NCBI GenBank assembly: GCA_034231615.1
Contig: CM067312.1
Location: forward strand, 7,489,747 to 7,553,746
Direction of reading: 5' to 3'
From: Meghimatium bilineatum
Lineage: Eukaryota > Mollusca > Gastropoda > Stylommatophora > Philomycidae
Length of the DNA stretch: 64,000 nt
A program made the position numbers and the translations under genes. Shown in pieces: positions 11,640 to 21,224 of the stretch. Under the pieces are notes generated by a model that saw only the letters and a program-made list of their open reading frames with translations, was not told the DNA's origin and made no database searches. Within the stretch, counting starts at the first letter, position 1. The number at the start of each line of letters is the position of its first letter.

Positions 11640-11945
11640 TCAATGATCTGTATACAACCATCTTTCTGCAATCATACTCAAACGATGTAAGGCATTGGAC
11701 GTACATCGGCCATGGTCTCACAATGAACAGTCACAGAATTTCCCAACAGTCACTATATTGGGTGCCACCTGGAGTAAAAAGAAAAAGGAGACCTAGAGAA
11801 ACTCTACGAAGAACCATTATAGAGAAGCATGTCAATGAACATAAACAACACGCAAGAATTGAAAGACCTGGCAACACAAAGACAGAAATGGAAAGCTATG
11901 GTTTCTGCCCTATGCGCCGCCTATGACTCTGGCGGAACATAACAT
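11640..11945 (+). pseudogene. LINE C-terminal fragment (YWVPPGVKRKRRPRET type)
   Basis: The plus strand encodes MNSHRISQQSLYWVPPG then KRKRRPRETLRRTI, and after a frameshift LATQRQKWKAMVSALCAAY. This order (arginine-rich linker, RRTI, then a tryptophan-bearing helix and ALCA end) is the usual C-terminus of a non-LTR retrotransposon reverse transcriptase. It is followed by a short (CATAA)n tail. Intronic and inactive. Confidence 0.65.
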
Positions 11946-12062
11946 AACATACTCAAACTCCTGTAGATTAGAAGGATGTAGTACAGAGAATAGAATGTGT
12001 TGTGCCATGATTTGCAACTTAGCTGTGATATTGGTCTGACACATCCAACTTCAACATGGCTT
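11946..12062 (-). mobile_element. Family B interspersed repeat (3' part)
   Basis: Reverse copy: ACTCAAACTCCTGTAGATTA, GGATGTAGTACAGAGAATAG, TTGTGCCATGATTTGCAAC, GTCTGACACATCCAACTTCA. It is inverted relative to the copy at 11340-11535, on the other side of a LINE fragment. Confidence 0.65.
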
Positions 12063-12110
12063 GATGTTTCATAACATTACTTACAGCAACTAACAGTTTC
12101 ATAACATTAC

Positions 12111-12208
12111 CTAAAGCAAATTAAAGCAGCATCAGAACGTGGGTAGTTGAGTCTCCTCAGATGCTTGAACGATTCTTTGCCTCCAAGATCATAAATAAAA
12201 AGGTGAAC
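12111..12208 (-). CDS. Atypical Rho-family GTPase, switch II exon
   Basis: A 98-nt internal exon with canonical borders (CTCCTTGTAG acceptor, TTTAG/GTAATG donor). It begins in phase 0 and ends in phase 2, matching both neighbours. It encodes VHLFIYDLGGKESFKHLRRL then NYPRSDAALICF. The G3 motif is DLGGKE instead of DTAGQE, so the catalytic Gln (Ras Gln61 position) is Lys. LRRLNYP and ALICFS match the Rho pattern LRPLSYP and LICFS. This exon therefore fixes the family as Rho rather than Ras or Rab, and suggests weak or no intrinsic GTP hydrolysis. Confidence 0.85.
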
Positions 12209-12251
12209 CTACAAGGAGAATAGACATGAGATTTACAACAATAGTTTACAG

Positions 12252-12334
12252 CAGGTGTTCTCAACCTTATGCATGCTATCACTAACGATTACATATCTTC
12301 GGTGCTCACCATCTGAAAAGATTGAGAACCTCTA
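12252..12334. mobile_element. hAT-type MITE with 8-bp target duplication
   Basis: The left end CAGGTGTTCTCAACCTT and the right end AAGATTGAGAACCTCTA are inverted repeats of the common hAT terminus. They are flanked by GTTTACAG (12244-12251) and GTTTATAG (12335-12342), an 8-bp duplication with one mismatch, as expected for hAT. The element is only 83 bp and has no coding capacity. It lies in the second recognised intron of the GTPase gene. Confidence 0.75.
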
Positions 12335-12342
12335 GTTTATAG

Positions 12343-13216
12343 AGATTGCCAATGTAACAAACATTTATACAATACATTTTAACAAATAACATAAAATTAT
12401 AACAAAAATATGAATTAAGAAGTGATAAGAACATTATGTTTTCAAAATGACATTATAACAAAAACATTCAGGATTTTTGGCTACATACAATGATATAACA
12501 GCATGGAAAAACTATTAATGAAAGGCATGGTTGCTAGGAACAGGGGTATGGGCCACAAAAGACAACAATGGATATGAAACATATCAAACTGTTTAATCTG
12601 CAGCATGTTAACTTCACCCAGCATCGCAAGGAGTTGAGACCATTCATAAAGCAGACTATGTTCTAGAAAGAATGTGCCACTTGAGGAATCTCATTTAATT
12701 AAAGTTGAGCAGATTCTTTATATCAAACTACAGCGAAGAAGAAGATATCAAATACCAGCAGTGTGATGCAAAATGTTTTTTTACAGACTCAGCCAAGAAG
12801 ATTTCTCTAAAAAGGATGTTAGTTACCAAGTTTTTAAACATATTTTTCCCTGCTCACACCCTTGAACTTGAGTAATAAGGATGATACAGACAATACACAG
12901 ACTGGACCGACTAACAACATGGAATTAAATAAATTAATGGTCAATAACATCCATCGCCATTAATAGAAATAATATAGGAAGAATCGAGGACTTTGGAAAA
13001 AATCAGAAGGCAGCAGATAGAATTTAAACCAGGTCTATTCAGCAGGCTCCTATTAAATTGTGAGAGGAATATGTGTCAATTGAATGATCTGGTATGAAAT
13101 AGTCAATAAATGAAGTGGCTAACACCCCCAGAGATAAGGAGATGTAGAGGTTAAGAAATAGAAAGAAAGTCAAGTCAGGGGTTAAGAAATAAAGATCAAA
13201 TCAAACAGTTACATAC
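12343..13216. other. Intron sequence without recognised features
   Basis: Intron of the GTPase gene between the switch I and switch II exons. I see no exon or clear transposon here. Confidence 0.5.
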
Positions 13217-13383
13217 TTTTTGGCCATTTTTCAAACGTTCCTCTTTTTCTTCAACTTGCAATGCTGATGGTATATACACGGATGGAGTGTCCTCATCAAA
13301 CTCGTCTTTCACATATCTCTGGATAAGACACGTTTTACCGACTCTATCATTTCCGACAACAGAGATCTTTCGAGAAATTTCTT
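13217..13383 (-). CDS. Atypical Rho-family GTPase, P-loop exon
   Basis: A 167-nt exon bordered by GGTCATTACAG (acceptor) and CAAAAA/GTATGT (donor). It begins with two bases of a split codon, so at least one short upstream coding exon exists but was not identified. It encodes EISRKISVVGNDRVGKTC, with a P-loop GNDRVGKT in place of the Rho GDGAVGKT. The residues at the Ras Gly12 and Gly13 positions are thus Asp and Arg. Switch I reads DTPSVYIPSAL, with Ser in place of the invariant Thr. With the next two exons the protein is about 186 residues plus a short N-terminus, normal for Rho proteins. An open frame continuing upstream of the acceptor has no ATG and looks intronic. Confidence 0.85.
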
Positions 13384-13484
13384 CTGTAATGACCAACAAG
13401 GAAATCAATTTAAATTAATGGGTATTGGGTCATCTGAACATTTTAATGTAATGACACTTCCTGCATGCAAATGTCATGTCACAG

Positions 13485-13560
13485 CTATCACTCCACAAAT
13501 GTCATGTCACAACTATCACTCCACAAATGTCATGCCACAGCTATCATTCCACATAGTTTA
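13485..13560. repeat. ~28-bp repeat, about 3 copies
   Basis: Units related to CACAAATGTCATGTCACAAC then TATCACTC, just upstream of the P-loop exon. Confidence 0.7.
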
Positions 13561-13614
13561 TAGAAATGGTGTTAATCTAAAGACTAAGCTGAAAGTTTAC
13601 TGAGCAGTGGTACT

Positions 13615-14240
13615 TCTAGTGGTTATATGCTGGTGAAACATGGTTTGTGTAAGGACAGCATGTGAGGAAACTCAATCACTTTCACACAACTTATCTCAGA
13701 AAAGTTATGAACAACACATGGCATGACAAGATTCCAGATACCACTAACCTTGACAGATCTGGTGTCCCTAGCATTGTCACTATTCTGATGCAGACACAGA
13801 TAGGTCCACTTGCCAAAGATGCTTCTCTATGTTGAGCAACAGAAGGGCATACATTCTCAAGGTGGCAAAAAGAAGGGCTACAAGGACTCATTAAAGACCT
13901 CGCTGAAAGCCTTTGAACTACATCAAGATACATGGGAAGAGTTTGCACAAAATAGATCTACATGGCGCTCTGCAGTCAAAAAGACATAGCATCTTGTGAA
14001 AAGAGAGAAAATGCAACAGCTGAAAAAATGGAGAGTAGCTAGAAAGTCACAGGTAGATCTAATACCATCTACAGTGGTTACCCCATTTCCGAACTGTCCA
14101 AGAACATTTGTGGCCAGAAAGGGTGTATTAACCATCAACTAACTGATAGTCAAGGACACATCTCTAACTGAATTTCAATAGTGGATGTACCAAATGGTCA
14201 ACATCATCATGTGATGGACGAACAACATCACCGTAGCCTA
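13615..14240 (+). pseudogene. Zinc-finger-type LINE, C-terminal fragment
   Basis: The plus strand reads, over several frames, GQHVRKLNHFHTTYLRKVM, WHDKIPDTT, IVTILMQTQIG, KYKDSLKTSLKAF, and FAQNRSTWRSAVKK, then NCPRTFVARKG from a degenerate zinc finger. Each block aligns in order with the copy at 24766-26398 (ARKLNHFHRTCLRKLL and onward). A CATCATCATG stretch near 14195 resembles the 3' tail of that copy. Inactive. Confidence 0.7.
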
Positions 14241-14364
14241 CAATGATATCTTAAATTAATCAAGGTACTTCGGCATGTGATGTATTCGCTCCAGAACGTT
14301 GTCTTCCCAATGAACTATAATAGATATATAAAGAGAGTGGTAAATCAGCATCGAACTGCAACTG

Positions 14365-15225
14365 TCAGCTGATACACTCTGTTGGATTTATTGAGACAAG
14401 GATCGGAACAACACAGGATTTGTCTGGTGTGCAACTGTCAGCCGATACACTCTGTTGGATTTATTCAGACAAGGATCGGAGCAACAAAGGATTTGTCCGG
14501 TGTGCAACTGTCAGCCAATACACTGATTTATTGAGACAAGGATCGGAGCAACAAAGGATTTGTGTGGTATGCAACTGTCAGCCGATACACTCTGTTGGAT
14601 TTATTGAGACAAGGATCGGAGCAACAAAGGATTTGTCTGGTGTGCAACTGTCAGCCGATACACTCTGTTGGATTTATTGAGAAAAGGATCGGAGCAACAA
14701 AGGATTTGTGTGGTGTGCAACTGTCAGCCGATACACTCTGTTGGATTTATTGAGACAAGGATCGGAGCAACAAAGGATTTGTCCGGTGTGCAACTGTCAG
14801 CCAATACACTGATTTATTGAGACAAGGATCGGAGCAACAAAGGATTTGTGTTGTGTGCAACTGTCAGCCGATACACTCTGTTGGATTTATTGAGAAAAGG
14901 ATCGGAGCAACAAAGGATTTGTGTGGTGTGCAACTGTCAGCCGATACACTCTGTTGGATTTATTGAGAAAAGGATCGGAGCAACAAAGGATTTGTGTGGT
15001 GTGCAACTGTCAGCCGATACACTCTGTTGGATTTATTGAGACAAGGATCGGAGCAACAAAGGATTTGTCCGGTGTGCAACTGTCAGCCGATACACTCTGT
15101 TGGATTTATTGAGACAAGGATCGGAGCAACAAAGGATTTGTGTGGTGTGCAACTGTCAGCCGATACACTATGTTGGATTTATTGAGACAAGGATCGGAGC
15201 AACAAAGGATTTGTCCGGTGTGCAC
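14365..15225. repeat. 73-bp minisatellite, about 12 copies, with higher-order pattern
   Basis: Units read CAACTGTCAGCCGATACACT, CTGTTGGATTTATTGAGACA, AGGATCGGAGCAACAAAGGA. A variant with a 6-bp deletion and CCAATACACT occurs at 14515 and again at 14801, 286 bp apart (four units minus 6). A related single copy is at about 24255-24335. Short open frames across the array are by-products. Confidence 0.9.
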
Positions 15226-15229
15226 TGAC

Positions 15230-16100
15230 GATAACCTGCAGTCATAACTCATCGTGTTGAATGGAAGCTGGCACTGCACAAACGTGCAGAAAATATTGAA
15301 ACACTTGTGAAGGGACAGGATAGAACACATATATGTAAAACAAAGATCAATGTAAAACAGCAGTAACTAATTTATTCTACAACTAACACTACCTAAATAC
15401 AAAAACCTCCTAAATAACCGTCTAAACGAAGAAAAATTCCATTTGTATGCTCGTGTGGTGTCATAGCTCAGAAAGATGCAGGCGACCTTTGTCGGCAGGC
15501 TTGACAATGGCAGTGAACCTGCCTCATGGCATGAGGCTCAGCCAGGCCAGATGGATCATCTGAGGCAGGGGAATGGAGTTTCTAAATATCGTGCAGAGTG
15601 TTCTTGGACTAGGTCTGCGGTGCACCAGGCTTTGGTGTCCAATTGTGTATACGAGAGGTACTCAAAGAGAATATGTCAATGTCAGAGGACTGCTTCAGTT
15701 CTTCAGTCTGTTTTATTTGGTCTTTGTTACTCTAGTGTTTGAATTCCAGCTATCAATCATACTCTTCCAGACTTCCGGCATGTATTCTATTTAGCTCTAT
15801 CTGATTTTTTGGCAGTTCTGTTCTTTACTTGTTGTGTTCTGTTGCATTCTTGATAAAGGGCATTTTGGTCAAAACATTAATTTGTGTTTTCCTGTGAGTT
15901 TCCAATTTTTACATAACTTCATTACTCTGCTGCAATTTTTGCCTGTCAGATTTTCTTGAGTTGCAACCTTTTATCAATTTAACAATAAGGTAAAGGTAGG
16001 TAAAAGAGTAGCAACCTGTTGCCAGAGATGAAGATAACTCTTCATATACAAAGTCACAGCAACTATTAGTTGGAGGTGGCCAGTTCCTTTCCTTGCTGTC
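15230..16100. other. Gene-free stretch
   Basis: No supported gene. The 88-codon open frame at 15476-15742 has no domain I recognise and no splice or codon support. Confidence 0.45.
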
Positions 16101-16290
16101 TTTAAGTGATAACTAGGATAATGCACTATTGTTATCGGTTTAACTAATAAGTAACAAATAATAAAACTAATGTAAAAAAGAAACAGAAAATTAATCTTGT
16201 TTCTTTGATTGCTGTTATTTTTTTGTTACATTATAGTTATGATTTGTTAGTTAAACCGGTAACAATAGTATATTATCTTAGCTATCGGTT
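16101..16290. mobile_element. Palindromic foldback MITE (TTAACTAA type)
   Basis: The left arm GCACTATTGTTATCGGTTTA and the right arm TAAACCGGTAACAATAGTAT are inverted repeats; the match continues inward (ACTAATAAGTAACAAAT versus the reverse of TATGATTTGTTAGT) and outward (AACTAGGATAAT versus ATTATCTTAGCT). The arms cover most of about 190 bp. No coding capacity. Confidence 0.7.
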
Positions 16291-16364
16291 CTTGGTTATG
16301 TTACTATGGCACTCACCACCTTGTCAGATATCCTCTCACAGTTTTGTTATTTATACTCGCTGTC

Positions 16365-16525
16365 TTTACCTTACCTAATTCATGTCTTAGTTATCTATTT
16401 ACAGCTGGGTCGACTGGAGGAGCGGTTTGTCAGACGAGAAATCACAACCTGGATTTTTGTGTATTCAGGACATGGTTTCCAACCTAGCATGATATAACCA
16501 GGTGATAGTAAGTAAGTCCACTATA
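16365..16525 (-). mobile_element. SINE type 3
   Basis: Reverse copy of the SINE at 8185-8340: ATTTACAGCTGGGTCGACTG, GGTTTCCAACCTAGC and AACCAGGTGATAGTAAGTAA appear in reversed order. Middle part is diverged. Confidence 0.6.
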
Positions 16526-16529
16526 AACT

Positions 16530-17735
16530 AATTTTAATAGTAGCATATATATGTGTGTGTATATATATATATATGTAAACAGTAGTATTATGTAATCAAA
16601 TTTCAAACCTGATTCTTTTGATTTGCAGCATCCCATGATATTGGATGTTATCTTTTATATATGTTTCTTTGTTAAATCTAGCATCAACTTTGCAAATGAA
16701 AGGAACTCAATCACGTATTTTGCATACTGTTCTGTGCATCTGAATTGATTATAAAATAGAGAGCTTTTCACATAAAAACAAATTCTTACTATGAAGACGA
16801 TACATGATTAGAAAATAATACATTAACACATTTGTTACCATGAGACTCAGACTGTGACATTGTTTCTAATCAAGTCATAGGCCTCAAGAAAAGCCAGTAT
16901 GTTGTGTAGCAACATTTGTACTCTATTTATGATAATCTTATCACAATTCATCTAAGTTTGTTTCGTCTTATTTGTTTGTTTGTTTGTTCTGAAACTCCTG
17001 CTGGTTAGTAAAATATAGTAAAAAGATGGAGAATACACTGTTTTTACAGCTTGGTTGCGATATATACTATACTTTATGACCAGACACATATTACTTCAGT
17101 ATGGTATTTTGAGTCATTCTGATCTTGCATGAGATGAAGTGACCATCCCTTCACACTCAGCCCTCCTTAGTCACTTCCTAGAACATGCAAGGTAGGTTGC
17201 AAAATTTTAGGCCCAACAACACACAAGCAAAAATAACTGTAGCTTCTAATATCTTTATTATTTCACCATATGGCAACATTGATGTATCTAAAATTCGTAC
17301 TTCTATGTATCTACGATTCTTACTTTCATGTACTGGTATATATAATTCTTACTTGTATGTATGTATGATTCTTACTCAACTGTCCAACTACTGAGCACAG
17401 AGTACAGTTGTGCAGAATACAAGTCTACCTACCAATAACAACTGACAAAGAACATTAAAGATTTCATAAATTCAGAAAGTGAAAGGTGGTACACTTGATT
17501 TCTTTTGTTCGCTACATGAAGTAGACACAACCTATTGTTTATTGCTATTTATTTTTTACATTGATAGTTAAGCTATAACAGTAAGAATATTACTTTATAA
17601 TAGTATTTATCGCTTACACAATTTTATGGATATAAATCTACCGCTGTCTGTTCTTCTTTGGTTTCATATACGGTATCTTTTTGTACAGAGTTGAGCCAGT
17701 AGGCTTATGTCTCTCTCATTTGTTTATCACATTAT
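16530..17735. other. Gene-free AT-rich stretch
   Basis: A short TG/TA dinucleotide run at about 16548-16575 and a weak GTATGTATGATTCTTACT repeat near 17300-17370. Nothing else supported. Confidence 0.5.
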
Positions 17736-17737
17736 CA

Positions 17738-17937
17738 TTATGTGCTTCCTACACAACATAGATTGGCTGCAACAGACCTCCAACATCCCCTGTCTCTTGT
17801 CTTGGTGGTGCACTCTGCTAGACTGTAACCTGTCCATCTCATGATATTTCTCTCAGAATTGTATCTCTGCCTACCGCTTGCTTGCCTCCCCTCAACTTTA
17901 CCCTCAAGTAAGGTCTTTAACAAGGTTGACAATTGTT
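17738..17937 (-). pseudogene. GDGT-tail LINE, C-terminal fragment
   Basis: Minus strand: LLKTLLEGKVEGRQASGRQR, then NIMRWTGYSLAECTTKTRDR, ending VGST. The same C-terminus (LLEGKVKGKRARGRQR ... GDGT) is at 40900-41090. The 3' side has ATAATGATAATG, a decayed (GAT)n tail. It abuts another LINE fragment, so this is a nested or stacked repeat region. Confidence 0.75.
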
Positions 17938-17939
17938 TA

Positions 17940-18420
17940 TAATGGGGACAATTCTATAGAATCTGTTCAGAGGTCTGCTAATCTGCTCCACAAGTGAAAA
18001 GTAGTGTAGTGCACAGGTGCATCCTGTGCAAGTGTTTATACAGTCTGGTGTATCCTGTCCTCAGCGAAGTATGGTCATCAAACCCTGCTGATGGAGGTTG
18101 TGATAGTGTCTTTAGTCATGTTATGTTCACTTCTGAAGTTTTGTATAATCTTCTTCCTTTCTTGATAAGAGACTTCATTGTCTTCCTGCATACACTCGCC
18201 TGTCTTTTGACCAGATCATTAGCCTGTTCATTTCCCAGGACACCACAGAGTGAAGGTACCCACTGAAGTACAGTCGGTGCCTCAGCTGTTGTAGTTTTAC
18301 CACCCTTTAAAGCCTACAGAACAGATAGTGCATCTGAGGAAATGACCACTTGTTGCTCAGTTCTGTGCAAACTGTCCAGCCTTCTCCAGTGCTTCTGTCC
18401 AGTGCCATGTTAGATAGAAG
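17940..18420 (-). pseudogene. RNase H-type LINE fragment
   Basis: Minus strand: VLQWVPSLCGVLGNEQAND (compare the family form LQWIPSHCGVPGNEKAD), then SLRTGYTRLYKHLHRM, and CGAD.QTSEQIL.NCPHYK, the usual zinc-knuckle-like end after RNase H. Stops interrupt it. The RNase H type differs from the copies at 10.0 and 36.6 kb. Confidence 0.7.
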
Positions 18421-18439
18421 GTCTTTGATATCATGTGTT

Positions 18440-18660
18440 CATCGTTTGGTCTGCCTCTTGTTCTCTTCCTGGAACTTTTCCCTCCATGATTTAAGCTTTC
18501 TAAACCATTGATTGTGTCTTTTTATATGGCCAAAACATGCTAGCTTGCATTTTTATTTGAGTAGTTTTAAGGAGCCAGTCTTTTATGTATGAGGTCTTTA
18601 TTTTGTCTATGTTGGTTCGTCTTTCTAGTTCCGTCCTTAATATTATATTAGTCATCTTAA
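18440..18660 (-). pseudogene. LINE C-terminal fragment
   Basis: Minus strand: ACFGHIKRHNQWFRKLKSW, then a basic linker and HDIKDLLSNMALDRS. This is the FGHIKRHN ... DIKDLL order typical of LINE reverse transcriptase C-termini. Confidence 0.55.
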
Positions 18661-18663
18661 GAA

Positions 18664-18855
18664 TAACGGGAATTGAATCAGGTCCGTTCTAATGACACCG
18701 AATCACCTTCCAACTTAAGTAAACGTTTTTTTTCTGCACTTGACTAACACTAACCGCATCTCCAAAAAAGATGCGATTTTGTCAAGACATTCAAACCACT
18801 TACTCGAGTTACAATGGGATTCAGTGCCGTTAGAACTGACCTGGTTCAATTCCTG
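18664..18855. mobile_element. ~190-bp near-palindrome (foldback element)
   Basis: The left arm GGGAATTGAATCAGGTCCGT and the right arm CTGACCTGGTTCAATTCCTG are inverted. Pairing continues inward through GACACCGAATC / GATTCAGTGCC, AACTTAAGTAA / TTACTCGAGTT and ends in a small perfect hairpin CGCATCT-loop-AGATGCG near 18755. No coding capacity. Confidence 0.75.
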
Positions 18856-18859
18856 TTAG

Positions 18860-19670
18860 TGTCAATAATTTTAATTTATCATATTGCTTACTACTTGAAT
18901 TTACTTTTATTAGTAATCTGACTTAGGACCTTTCTAAACATTACTATTACTTTATTAAAACTTAGGCCTAATAATATCAACAATAGGTTTAACTTTCATT
19001 TACATGTTAGCTTAAATATCAATAAGTGGCAAACATATCATGTTACTTGGAACTAATTAAAACAAAATAATCATGACATCATCTCAATCTGAGCTCACTT
19101 GTCATTCAACGAACTACAAAACTAAATAACGAGTCGACACTAGTTAAAAAGCAAGAGTAGTTTCACGCTCAGCCATCAGTTCGAATCAATGTTACATCAA
19201 TGTTGCTTAATCAAATGAACAGAATACGTTACCAGGTAGAATGAATTTATTCAGATCGTATGAACAATCTAAATCTAAAACATACTACGACTTCCTCGGC
19301 CTCGTCAATTTTTTTGTCAGACGTAAGTTGTGTGTTGCCAGCAAGTTCTGAGTTCGGGGATGTGTAGCTACACAATGACAGACTTACACACTAGTACAGT
19401 GGCTCTCAAATTGTGATACCTGAATTCCCAGCCTGGCTCAAGGTTGTCAGGCAGTTGGAGCTATTTATTGCCAAACTTGAAAGTATAGAAGGGTCACCAA
19501 CCCCCCCCCCCTCGAACTGCTACATTGTGCACGAAAACTACAGAACATAATAAAACGAGTTTAATTCATTGACATAAAAGCCTTAATTCTTATTATAGAC
19601 TATCTGTGACGAAATTCCAATTCATCTATGGCAGGGTACTAACATAAGAACCATGCTACGAGCATGTGTT
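18860..19670. other. Gene-free stretch
   Basis: No exon seen. At about 19398 the string CAGTGGCTCTCAAATTGTG resembles one hAT terminus, but no matching right end was found. A run of C at about 19501-19512. Confidence 0.45.
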
Positions 19671-20010
19671 TCCAGTGCGGACATATGTATGCGAATCATG
19701 GACACTAAATAAAACAATGGCTAAGAGAATAATTTGATTTGAATTAAAGTGCTATAGAAGAGTTCTGATAATATCATGGACAGGAAGGACAAGAAACCAG
19801 GAGGTGCTAAGAACAGGCAACATCCAGTAATGCTGGCTCTGAACACTATTTTAAAGAAAAAGCCAGGTTTTTTTCGATCACATAAAAAGACCCTACGGCC
19901 TGGAGTGCTACTGGAGGGGATGATAGAAGGTAACGGGGGTAAAGACGGACCAAGACGCCGTTGGAAAAAGACATTCAGGAATGCCTGCACAACCATCTAC
20001 GAATTATGAA
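19670..20010 (+). pseudogene. LINE C-terminal fragment
   Basis: Plus strand, in shifting frames: CESWTLNKTMAKRI, LKCYRRVL, ISWTGRTRNQEVLRTG, then LLEGMIEGNGGKDGPRRRWK. This is the thumb/C-terminal region of a LINE reverse transcriptase (CESW...YRR.L.ISWT....EVL....LLEG.I.G...GPRRRW). Frameshifted. Confidence 0.65.
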
Positions 20011-20690
20011 CTTATGTTCACAGAATTACGAACTCTGCACTCTCTATCAAGTGTAATAACGATCTTGAAAGACATGAAAAAAAGCAATTCGTATTCCATC
20101 TGCAAACTCAACAGTTCCATACATGATCCATAAAACGTTAGCCAAGTAGATCACCATACACCTGTTACCGGGATACACTACCGCGGAGGTGCTTTTAGGG
20201 TTTTGACTATCTGATGGTTTTTTTTTTTATAATCCTATTCAGGATGTAGCCATCAATCCAGCATTTTTTTTTGGCTGTAGTGATTTTCTAGGCAATATGC
20301 ATACTTTCTGTATGCCACCTGTTACTCCCGAGAGTTACACGGAAGTAATGCGAAACTCTCTGCATACCAAACTTCAAATTAGTTAAAGAAAACGCACCTC
20401 TTATGTGGAGATACGAGATATGGGGAGTCCAGTTTTGTTATATCAGAGTTTTTCACCATACAAAGTAACGGAGATTGTTCGGCGAACAATAACAACTTTG
20501 ATATTAATTAATGCAGACCGAGCTTCAGACGGTGGATGTAAAAAAGGTTATCATGACTTCTAATGAAATAACAGGAATCCTGGCATATTGCTGTTTTAAG
20601 ATAACCCATGACCATAGTAATTTATATAGACCAGAGTGCTAGCCAATTTTACGTCACTGCGAAAGGCTTCTGATTATTGATGTGCTCAGT
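20010..20690. other. Mostly unassigned, with a reversed SINE type 1 tail
   Basis: At about 20215-20300 a reversed SINE type 1 tail is visible (ATTCAGGATGTAGCCATCAA, TTTGGCTGTAGTGATTTTCT, AGGCAATATGCAT). The remainder shows no exon. Confidence 0.5.
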
Positions 20691-21080
20691 GCAGGATTTA
20701 CGTATAAGCTACAGAAGTTATAGCTTAGGGCTCCCACAAGCTATATCTTAGGGCTCCCACTAAGTATCAGAAAATCATATTTGGCACTGACATATAATCT
20801 GGACTTATAAAGGGCCCCATATCTCACGCAGTTCAGAATCTTGTCTAAATCCTGCCCTGGCTGTGCTTTTTATTGGCTGTCGAACGTATCAATAACAAAA
20901 TATAAGTGACAAGCAGTGTCGGATTTAGACTTGATAAGGCCCTAAGATATTTGAGATATGGGGCCCTTTTAAGTCCAAATATTATATGTCAGTGCCAAAT
21001 ATGATTTTTTGGGGAACTCCAAGATTGTGGGGGCTCTAAGCTATAGCTTGCTTAGCTTATAGGTAAATCCTGCACTGGTG
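20690..21080. mobile_element. Foldback pair of a ~160-bp interspersed repeat
   Basis: The left arm (AGTGCAGGATTTACGTATAA, GGCACTGACATATAATCTGG, GGGCCCCATATCTC) and the right arm (GAGATATGGGGCCC, ATTATATGTCAGTGCC, TAGGTAAATCCTGCACT) are inverted copies of one sequence around a ~60-bp centre. A single direct copy of one arm is at about 55500-55650, so the arm is a mobile or dispersed unit in its own right. Confidence 0.75.
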
Positions 21081-21224
21081 ACAATGAAAGTATGGCAATA
21101 GTAGGAATCACTAAAGTAGGGACTGTTGCGCACAGGTTTGTCTAATTGTCTGAACTTTGACCTGCGATATTGTTATGGTCTTGCGGTCTGATATACTCAA
21201 CATGAACTAGCGTAATTGGCGTAA

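Noticed and set aside
13384..13408. N-terminal extension ISLLVIT before the GTPase P-loop exon
   Set aside because: It begins at TTG, not ATG, and contains a good acceptor (GGTCATTACAG); it is best read as the end of an intron.
14420..15185. Series of 63-codon frames (CATVSRYTLLDLL...)
   Set aside because: Shadows of the 73-bp minisatellite.
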